Source: Gammaproteobacteria bacterium
Lineage (GTDB): Bacteria; Pseudomonadota; Gammaproteobacteria; Burkholderiales; Rhodocyclaceae
Reading direction: 5' to 3'
Length of the DNA stretch: 64,000 nt
Assembly: GCA_018824085.1 (NCBI GenBank)
Contig: JAHJHI010000001.1
Location: forward strand, 1-64,000
Under the pieces are notes generated by a model. That model ran no database searches. It was not told the DNA's origin and was given only the letters and a program-made list of their open reading frames with translations. Positions 57,070-64,000 of the stretch are shown in pieces. The first letter of the stretch is position 1, and every line of letters starts with the position of its first letter. Both the position numbers and the translations under genes were made by a program.

Positions 57070-58223
57070 GGCGCCGCCGCCGGAAGGTGCGCCAGGATGG
57101 CCGCCGCGGCGCGGCTCGCGGTGTCGCAGCGCAAGGCGGTGTGTATGCGCTCGAAATGCTCCAGCTGCGTGGCTCGCGCAGCCTCGTCGCCGAGCAGCGC
57201 ATCCAGCGCGTCTGCCAGCTTCAGCGGCGTGGCATCGTGCTGCAGCAGTTCGGGCACCACGGCGCTGCCTTCCAGTATGTTTGGCAGTCCGACCCAGGGC
57301 TGGTAGGCCATGCGCTTCATGATCTGCCAGGACACCGGATGCATGCGGTAGGCGATGACGTGCGGCGCGCGGCACAACGCGGCCTCCAGCGTGGCCGTGC
57401 CACTGGCGACGAGCGCGGCATCGCAGGCCATCATCGCGTCACGGGCATGGCCGAACAGGATGGAGATCGGCAGGTCGGTGGCCTTGCGCTCCCACAGCGC
57501 ATGCTCGAACAGCTTGCGTGTTTCGCGCGTGGTCAGCGGCACGAGGAAGCGCAGCGCCGGGTGACGGTCGTGCAGCTCGCGCGCCGCGTCGATCCAGGTG
57601 GCCGCGTTATAGCGCAACTCGGACTGGCGGCTGCCCGGCAGCAAGGCCACGACGCGTGCGCTGGCGGGAAGTGCCAGCCGCTCACGCGCCGCCTGGCGCT
57701 GCGGCGCGGGCGAGATCTCGTCGGCGAACGGGTGTCCGACGTAGCTCACCGGCACGCCCGCCTTTTCGTACAACTCGGGTTCGAACGGGAACAGACAGAG
57801 CATGCGCGACACGCTGCGTGCGATGCCCTTGATCCGTCCACCGCGCCAGGCCCAGATCGACGGACTGACATAGTGGATGGCCGGTATGCCCGCATCGCGC
57901 AGGTTCCGCTCCAGCCACAGGTTGAAGTCAGGCGCGTCAACGCCGATGAAGGCCGCCGGGCGCGCTGCCAGCAGCCGCTGCAGCAGTCGCTTGCGGATGC
58001 CCGACAGCTCGCGGTAGTGACGCAGAACTTCGACGTAGCCGCGAACCGACAGCTTCTCCGCCGGCCACCAGGCATCCAGCCCGGCCGACGCCATGCGCGG
58101 GCCGCCGATGCCGACGAAATCGATATCGGGTCGCGCGCTGCGCAGCGCTTTCATGAGGTGTGCGGCCAGCTGGTCGCCGGATGCTTCCCCGGCGACCATG
58201 GCCACCGTGATGCGGGAGGCCAT
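57066..58223 (-). CDS. lpxB: Lipid-A-disaccharide synthase
   Basis: [24 protein letters not shown]...[40 protein letters not shown]. Confidence 0.95.
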   Translation of the reverse strand: MASRITVAMVAGEASGDQLAAHLMKALRSARPDIDFVGIGGPRMASAGLDAWWPAEKLSVRGYVEVLRHYRELSGIRKRLLQRLLAARPAAFIGVDAPDFNLWLERNLRDAGIPAIHYVSPSIWAWRGGRIKGIARSVSRMLCLFPFEPELYEKAGVPVSYVGHPFADEISPAPQRQAARERLALPASARVVALLPGSRQSELRYNAATWIDAARELHDRHPALRFLVPLTTRETRKLFEHALWERKATDLPISILFGHARDAMMACDAALVASGTATLEAALCRAPHVIAYRMHPVSWQIMKRMAYQPWVGLPNILEGSAVVPELLQHDATPLKLADALDALLGDEAARATQLEHFERIHTALRCDTASRAAAAILAHLPAAAP

Positions 58224-59002
58224 TATCGGATGATGCCGCGTCCGCCGGAGGCAAGAAAGTCTGCGAGCAGGCCAACCTCGGGCACGCTTTTCGCCGCATC
58301 TGCGACGGCCTGCTTTGCGTCCTCGAGCGACAGGCCCTCGCGATACAAGGTCTTGTAGGCGCGCTTGATGGCCGTGATGGCTTCACTGCTGTAGCCGCGC
58401 CGACGCAGTCCTTCGCTGTTGATGCCGTGCGGCGTGGCCGGCACGCCGTTGGCGAGCACGAATGGCGGCACGTCCTGCAGCACGCTGGAATGCACGCCGC
58501 AGAAACTGTGAGCCCCTACGCGGACGAACTGATGAACCCCGGTGAAGCCGCCGAGAATCGCCCAGTCGCCGATATGGACATGCCCGGCCAGCGCGGTGTT
58601 GTTCGCCATGATCGTGTGGCTGCCGACCTGGCAGTCATGGGCCACGTGCACATAGGCCATGATCCAGTTGTCGTCACCGACGCGCGTCACGCCGACGTCC
58701 TGCGTGGTGCCGCAATTCATCGTCACGTATTCGCGCACGGTGTTGCGGTCGCCGATTTCGAGTCGGGTCGGCTCGCCTGCGTACTTCTTGTCCTGCGGCG
58801 CACCGCCGATGGAGCAGAAGGGGTGGAACACGTTCTCGCGACCGATGCGCGTATGCCCGTCGATGACGACGTGCGGATGCACTCGCGTGCCCTCGCCGAT
58901 CTCGACGTGGGCGCCGATCACGCTATAGGCGCCGATCTCCACGCCATCCGCGATACGGGCGGTCGGCGCGACGATGGCGGTCGGATGGATGACGGAGCCC
59001 AT
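58223..59002 (-). CDS. lpxA: UDP-N-acetylglucosamine acyltransferase
   Basis: [54 protein letters not shown]...; hexapeptide repeats. Confidence 0.95.
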   Translation of the reverse strand: MGSVIHPTAIVAPTARIADGVEIGAYSVIGAHVEIGEGTRVHPHVVIDGHTRIGRENVFHPFCSIGGAPQDKKYAGEPTRLEIGDRNTVREYVTMNCGTTQDVGVTRVGDDNWIMAYVHVAHDCQVGSHTIMANNTALAGHVHIGDWAILGGFTGVHQFVRVGAHSFCGVHSSVLQDVPPFVLANGVPATPHGINSEGLRRRGYSSEAITAIKRAYKTLYREGLSLEDAKQAVADAAKSVPEVGLLADFLASGGRGIIR

Positions 59003-59436
59003 CAGGTCGGGCGCACCGCACAGAGCAACTCGGTTTCGGCGACGACATTGCCGTCGACGACCGCGCGCGCCGCGTACTTCCAGATGCCGCGCATGTTGCG
59101 GATCAGATCGACTTCGAGAATGAGCTGGTCGCCCGCCATCACCGGTTTCTTGAACCGTGTGTTGTCGATGCCGCACAGGTAATAGACGGAGTCCTTGTCG
59201 GGTGTCGTACCCAGCGTTTCAAAGGACAGGATGGCCGCAGCCTGCGCCAGCGCTTCCACGATCAGCACGCCCGGCATGACCGGGTGGTTCGGGAAGTGGC
59301 CGGGGAAAAACGGCTCGTTGATCGATACGTTCTTCAGCGCACGGATGTATTTGTTCGCTTCGACATCGAGCACCCTGTCCACCAGCAGGAAGGGAAAACG
59401 GTGCGGCAGCGACTTCAGCACCTCGTGTATGTCCAT
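59002..59436 (-). CDS. fabZ: 3-hydroxyacyl-ACP dehydratase
   Basis: [25 protein letters not shown]...[32 protein letters not shown]. Confidence 0.95.
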   Translation of the reverse strand: MDIHEVLKSLPHRFPFLLVDRVLDVEANKYIRALKNVSINEPFFPGHFPNHPVMPGVLIVEALAQAAAILSFETLGTTPDKDSVYYLCGIDNTRFKKPVMAGDQLILEVDLIRNMRGIWKYAARAVVDGNVVAETELLCAVRPT

Positions 59437-59446
59437 GGATTTCAAT

Positions 59447-60487
59447 TCAGTCTTCCTTGATGCTTTGCAGTGATGCAAGTTGGCGCTCGAGCGTGCGCAC
59501 CCTGTCTGCCAACGCGTCGAGCTGACGCAGGCGGGCGAAATTGCGGGACCATTCACGATGTTCCATGAAGGGCACCGAGCCGGTATAGGTACCGGGCGAA
59601 ACGATGGATTTCGTCACCAGCGTGGCGGCTGAAACCATCACGTCATCGGCGATTTCCAGATGGCCGACAATGTTGGCGGCGCCGGCGATCATGCAGCGCC
59701 GGCCGATACGGGTGCTGCCCGCAACGGCGCAGCAACCGGCCATCGCGGTATGCTCGCCGATGTGCACGTTGTGTGCGATCTGTATCTGGTTGTCCAGCTT
59801 CACGCCGTCACCGATCACCGTGTCGTCCAGTGCGCCCCGGTCTATCGTCGTGCTGGCGCCGATCTCCACATCGTCCCCGATGAGTACCCGCCCGATCTGC
59901 GGAATCTTCACCCAGTGCGCCTCTGCATCCCGTGCAAAGCCGAAGCCGTCCGCTCCGATGACGGCACCGGAGTGGATGATGCCGCGCACCCCGACAACGC
60001 AGCGCGGATAGATGACAACCCGCGGATACAGGCGAGTGCCCGCGCCGACAACGCAGTCATCGCCCACGTTCGATCCGGCGCCGATGATCGCGCCGTCCCC
60101 GACGACCGCACGGGCCCCGATCACCGCGCCGGCACCGATGTGGGCACCGACGCCGATCTGCGCGGTTTCATGCACCGACGCACCAGGCTCGATGCCGGCT
60201 GCCGGCACCACTTCGGGATTGAGCACCTGCGCGACGCGCGCAAAATACAGGTAGGGATTGCGGATGCGGATGTGCGGCCTGAGCAGCCCGTCCCCATCGC
60301 CCGGCGACACGATCACGGCGCCCGCCGCGCTCGTCGCCAGTGCGCCCCTGTATCTGGGATTGGACAGGAAGGCGATCTGGCCTGGCCCGGCCTTATCCAG
60401 CGACGCGACCTGCTCGATCAGCAAATCCGCGTCGCCGTGCAGCTCGCCCCCCAGCCGGGCGACCAGGTCGCCAAGTCGGGCTGGCAT
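59447..60487 (-). CDS. lpxD: UDP-3-O-(3-hydroxymyristoyl)glucosamine N-acyltransferase
   Basis: [42 protein letters not shown]...; hexapeptide repeats. Confidence 0.95.
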   Translation of the reverse strand: MPARLGDLVARLGGELHGDADLLIEQVASLDKAGPGQIAFLSNPRYRGALATSAAGAVIVSPGDGDGLLRPHIRIRNPYLYFARVAQVLNPEVVPAAGIEPGASVHETAQIGVGAHIGAGAVIGARAVVGDGAIIGAGSNVGDDCVVGAGTRLYPRVVIYPRCVVGVRGIIHSGAVIGADGFGFARDAEAHWVKIPQIGRVLIGDDVEIGASTTIDRGALDDTVIGDGVKLDNQIQIAHNVHIGEHTAMAGCCAVAGSTRIGRRCMIAGAANIVGHLEIADDVMVSAATLVTKSIVSPGTYTGSVPFMEHREWSRNFARLRQLDALADRVRTLERQLASLQSIKED

Positions 60488-60494
60488 GATCTTC

Positions 60495-61016
60495 CTACTT
60501 GCTCGCCGGCGGATCGGCCAGCGCCTTCAGTACCTTCTCGGTGATGTCGATGCGCGCGCTGCGATACACCACTTCCTGGAAGATGATGTCGTACTTGTCC
60601 GCCTCGGCGATGACCTTGATCGCCTTGTTGGCTCGATCAAGCACGCCGGCAAGCTCTTCGTTGCGACGCTGGTTGAGGTCTTCGCGATACTCGCGTTCCC
60701 GGCGTTGCATCTCCCGCGTCAGATCGTTGAACTCACGCTCCTTGGCACGGCGATCGCTGTCCGACAGCGTCACGGCGTTCTTTTCCATGTTCTGCTGCAT
60801 GCCCTGCAGCTGCTTGGCGAGCTTTTCGAGCTCCTGGCTGCGTTTCTCGAATTCCTTCTCGAGTTTCTTTTGCGCCCGCACGGCCGGTGCAGCCTCGCGC
60901 AGAATGCGCTCCGTATCGACGAAACCGATCTTGAAATCGGATTCGGCGCGCGACGAAGTGCTGACGCCGAGCGACAGCAGTGTGAGCAAGACGATTGATA
61001 GCGTGCGCAAGGACAT
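60495..61016 (-). CDS. skp: OmpH/Skp-family periplasmic chaperone
   Basis: FKIGFVDTERILREAAPAVRAQKKLEKEFEKRSQELEKLAKQLQ. Confidence 0.92.
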   Translation of the reverse strand: MSLRTLSIVLLTLLSLGVSTSSRAESDFKIGFVDTERILREAAPAVRAQKKLEKEFEKRSQELEKLAKQLQGMQQNMEKNAVTLSDSDRRAKEREFNDLTREMQRREREYREDLNQRRNEELAGVLDRANKAIKVIAEADKYDIIFQEVVYRSARIDITEKVLKALADPPASK

Positions 61017-61045
61017 ACTCGACCTGTTTTCTGGGTGTTTCCGGA

Positions 61046-63340
61046 TCAGAACACGTTACCCAACTGGAACTGGAAGCGCTGAAGGCGATCCAGCGGGTCC
61101 TTGTTCAGCGGCTGGGCGATACTGAATTTGAGCGGTCCCATGGGCGAACTCCAGCCCACGGAAAGGCCAGCACTATAACGCAAATCCCCGAGATTCAAGG
61201 TCTGGTCACTACTCCAGACCTGACCGGCATCGACGAACGTACCCAGGCGCAGCGTCTTGTCCTGTCCCATGCCGGGGAAGGGAAACAGCAGTTCGGCATT
61301 GGCCACGACACGGCGATCACCGCCGATCGAGCTTTCAAGGATGTTGCCGGCGGCGTCACGGTCACGCTCGCCGAGCGATGCCGTCTGGAAACCGCGCACC
61401 GAACCGATGCCGCCCGCGTAGAAATTCTTGTAGAACGGCAGCGGCTTGCCGCCATAGCCCTTGCCATAGCCGATTTCGCCATTCAGTGACAACACGAAAT
61501 CGCCGAACAGCGGGAAGAAGCGCTGGTGCTGATAGGACGCCTTCGCATAGCGCAGCGACCCGCCTGGCAAGGCCAGTTCGGCATTCACGCGCTGATAGGT
61601 ACCTGTCGTCGGATAGATGAAGCTGTCACGCGTATCGCGCGACCAGCCCACGGTGCCGACCAGCGACGTATTGGTGTCGCCGAATTCGCTGACGAAATTC
61701 TTGTAGCGCTGCGGACTGTCGTCGTACACATCGATCGAGGTCTGGTCGACGGCCAGACCGAAATTGATGCGGTCGTCCTCCTCGATAGGGAAACCCCAGC
61801 GAAGGCCCGCACCGATCGACGACGTGCGGTAGTTGCCGATGTTCAGGCTCGTCGGATCGACATTGCGCAGATAGACGTCAAAGCCGCGCGAAATGCCGTC
61901 CGGCGTGTAGTACGGATCGGTGAACGACAGCGCGTAGGTCTTGTTGATGCTGCCGCTGTTCAGGCTCAGCGACAGCGCCTTGCCGCTGCCGAACAGGTTC
62001 TGCTGCGACACCGACGTCGACAGGATCAGGCTTTCCGAACTGGAAAAACCTGCGCCGAACATCAGGTTGCCGGTCGGCTTCTCCTTGACCGTCAGGTTCA
62101 CATCGACCTGGTCGGTCGAACCCGGCACGGCTGGCGTCTCCACCGTCACGCCGTCGAAGTAGCCGAGGCGGTCCACCCGGTTGCGCGAGCGCGTGATCTT
62201 CGCTCCGTCGTACCAGGCGCCTTCCATCTGGCGGAACTCGCGGCGGATCACCTCGTCACGCGTCTTGCTGTTGCCCTGGACGTTGATGCGGCGCACATAG
62301 ACGCGGCGGCCCGGATCGACGAACACGGTGAAGGACACCGTGCGATTCGCCTTGTCGGGCTCCGGCACCGCATTCACGTTCGCGAAGGCGTAGCCCTCGT
62401 TCGACAGGCGATCGTTGATCGCCTTCGTCGTTTCGGTCAGGTTGCGGCGCGAGAACTCGTCGCCGGTCTTCAGCTTGACCAGCGGACGCAGTTCCTCTTC
62501 CGGCAGCAGCAGATCACCCGACAGCTTCACGCTGGATACCGTGTACTTCTCGCCCTCGCTGATCGAGATCGTGATGTAGATGTCCTGCTTGTCCGGCGTG
62601 ATCGACACCTGGGTCGAATCGACGTTGAACTCCAGATAGCCGCGATCGAGGTAATGGCTGCGCAGCGTTTCGACATCCGCGCCGAGCTTCTGGCGGGAAT
62701 ACTGGTCGTTCTTCGTATACCAGGTCAGCCAGCCCGGCGTCGTCAGCGTGATCAGCTTGAGCAGTTCCTTCTCGGAGAACGCCTTGGCACCAACGATGTT
62801 GATCTGCTTGATGTGGGCGACCTCGCCCTCGTCGACCTGGAAATTGATGCCGACCCGATTGCGTTCGAGCGGCGTGACCGTGGTCTTGATCTCGACCGAA
62901 TAGCGGCCGCGAGACAGATACTGGCGCTTCAGTTCCTGCTCGGCGCGATCCAGCACGCTGCGGTCGAAAATACGTGATTCGGCCAGGCCGAAATCACGCA
63001 TGGCCTTCTTGATCTGTTCCTTGTCGAATTCCTTCATGCCGACGAATTCGAGCGAAGCGATCGCCGGACGTTCTTCGACGACGACGACCAGCACGTCACC
63101 CTCGACCTCGATCCGCACATCCTTGAAGAACCCGGTCGCGAACAGCGCCTTGATGGCCTCGGCAGCCTTGTCTTCTGTAAAGCTCTCGCCGACGCGGATC
63201 GGCAGGTAGTTGAAGACGGTACCGGCCTCGGTGCGCTGGATGCCCTCGACCCGGATGTCGCGGACGACAAAGGAATCAAAAGCGTGGGCATGAGCCGACA
63301 GCAATCCCGCGATCAGGGCGGGCACTAGAAACTTGCGCAT
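61046..63340 (-). CDS. bamA: Outer membrane protein assembly factor BamA
   Basis: POTRA repeats (FVVRDIRVEGIQRTEAGTVFNYLPIRVGESF), barrel end PLDRLQRFQFQLGNVF; start placed at 63340. Confidence 0.95.
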   Translation of the reverse strand: MRKFLVPALIAGLLSAHAHAFDSFVVRDIRVEGIQRTEAGTVFNYLPIRVGESFTEDKAAEAIKALFATGFFKDVRIEVEGDVLVVVVEERPAIASLEFVGMKEFDKEQIKKAMRDFGLAESRIFDRSVLDRAEQELKRQYLSRGRYSVEIKTTVTPLERNRVGINFQVDEGEVAHIKQINIVGAKAFSEKELLKLITLTTPGWLTWYTKNDQYSRQKLGADVETLRSHYLDRGYLEFNVDSTQVSITPDKQDIYITISISEGEKYTVSSVKLSGDLLLPEEELRPLVKLKTGDEFSRRNLTETTKAINDRLSNEGYAFANVNAVPEPDKANRTVSFTVFVDPGRRVYVRRINVQGNSKTRDEVIRREFRQMEGAWYDGAKITRSRNRVDRLGYFDGVTVETPAVPGSTDQVDVNLTVKEKPTGNLMFGAGFSSSESLILSTSVSQQNLFGSGKALSLSLNSGSINKTYALSFTDPYYTPDGISRGFDVYLRNVDPTSLNIGNYRTSSIGAGLRWGFPIEEDDRINFGLAVDQTSIDVYDDSPQRYKNFVSEFGDTNTSLVGTVGWSRDTRDSFIYPTTGTYQRVNAELALPGGSLRYAKASYQHQRFFPLFGDFVLSLNGEIGYGKGYGGKPLPFYKNFYAGGIGSVRGFQTASLGERDRDAAGNILESSIGGDRRVVANAELLFPFPGMGQDKTLRLGTFVDAGQVWSSDQTLNLGDLRYSAGLSVGWSSPMGPLKFSIAQPLNKDPLDRLQRFQFQLGNVF

Positions 63341-63359
63341 TGGGGGATTCAGCTGGCAG

Positions 63360-64000
63360 TCAACCGAAAAGGCGATTGATATCGTTATAGAAGGCAAAGG
63401 CCATCAGCATCAGCAGCATGGCCAGACCGATCTGTTGCCCGATCTCCATGATCCGCTCGGACACCGGACCGCCCTTGATCACTTCGATCGTATAGTACAT
63501 CAAGTGTCCACCGTCCAGCAGCGGGATGGGCAGCAGGTTCAGCACCCCCAGACTGATGCTGATGAGCGCGATGAACTTGATGTAGTGGCTCGCGCCCATG
63601 CGGGCTGACTGCCCCGCGTAGTCGGCGATCGTGACCGGTCCGCTGAGGTTCTTCCAGGACAGTTGTCCGGTGATCATGCGCCCGAAGGCCTTCAGGCTGA
63701 ACAGCGCGGTATCCCACGTCTGGACCACGCCCAGCGTGAAGGCATCAAGCACGCCGTGCTGCACGGTGACGAACAGCCTGTCGCGCAATGCCAGATCCGG
63801 TTCCGGCGTCACGCCCAGCCGGCCGAACACCTGTCCGCCCTCCTCGACCTGCGAAATGTCCGCCGTCAGATCAAGCGTCTCGCCATTGCGGAGTACGCGC
63901 AACGGCACCGACTTTCCGCCGCGCTCGCGCACCACGCCGACCATCGTGCTCCAGTCCTCCATGGGCTGACCATCGATCGTCACGATGCGGTCCCCGACCT
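63360..64000 (-). CDS. rseP: RseP site-2 protease (5' end beyond window)
   Basis: MTIDGQPMEDWSTMVGVVRERGGKSVPL...(PDZ); LISISLGVLNLLPIPLLDGGHLMYYTIEVIKG. Confidence 0.93.
   Translation of the reverse strand, partial: VGDRIVTIDGQPMEDWSTMVGVVRERGGKSVPLRVLRNGETLDLTADISQVEEGGQVFGRLGVTPEPDLALRDRLFVTVQHGVLDAFTLGVVQTWDTALFSLKAFGRMITGQLSWKNLSGPVTIADYAGQSARMGASHYIKFIALISISLGVLNLLPIPLLDGGHLMYYTIEVIKGGPVSERIMEIGQQIGLAMLLMLMAFAFYNDINRLFG

Noticed and set aside
56556-58358. 600-aa plus-strand ORF opposite rnhB/lpxB
   Set aside because: Antisense to conserved lipid A genes.
61526-62977. 483-aa plus-strand ORF opposite bamA
   Set aside because: Antisense shadow ORF of BamA.
1-64000. CRISPR arrays, rRNA or prophage structural genes
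   Set aside because: No regularly spaced repeats, rRNA signatures or phage structural proteins were seen.

Overview
64 kb of a high-GC, probably betaproteobacterial, chromosome (lineage inferred only). About 60 protein genes can be read. No tRNA, rRNA or CRISPR array was found. Core or housekeeping blocks: 3' end of an rfbC-like gene; aldehyde dehydrogenase + DUF779; Mrp/Mnh-type Na+/H+ antiporter (AB-C-D-E-F-G); ETF-QO; SPFH/NfeD; ahpC/ahpF; an ars cluster (arsR, arsI-like, arsC, acr3); modE-modABC; and the lipid A/envelope cluster rseP-bamA-skp-lpxD-fabZ-lpxA-lpxB-rnhB. Most interesting accessory parts: (1) a visibly lower-GC two-gene island (26.4-31.6 kb) encoding a 1544-aa Upf1-like SF1 helicase with a C-terminal PD-(D/E)XK-like nuclease and a small zinc-ribbon, single-TM protein, bordered on one side by a frameshifted IS3-family transposase remnant: a candidate defence system; (2) a three-gene operon (9.77-14.76 kb) with an MscK-like coiled-coil/multi-TM protein fused to a P-loop ATPase, an MscS channel and a TrkA-N K+ channel; (3) a bufferin-type RiPP copper-metallophore locus (23.1-25.1 kb: six-Cys precursor, MNIO/DUF692, DUF2063); (4) a tungstate ABC operon carrying a second, ModA-like binding protein. 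All family calls come from reading the sequence; no database search was run, and GC statements are by eye.
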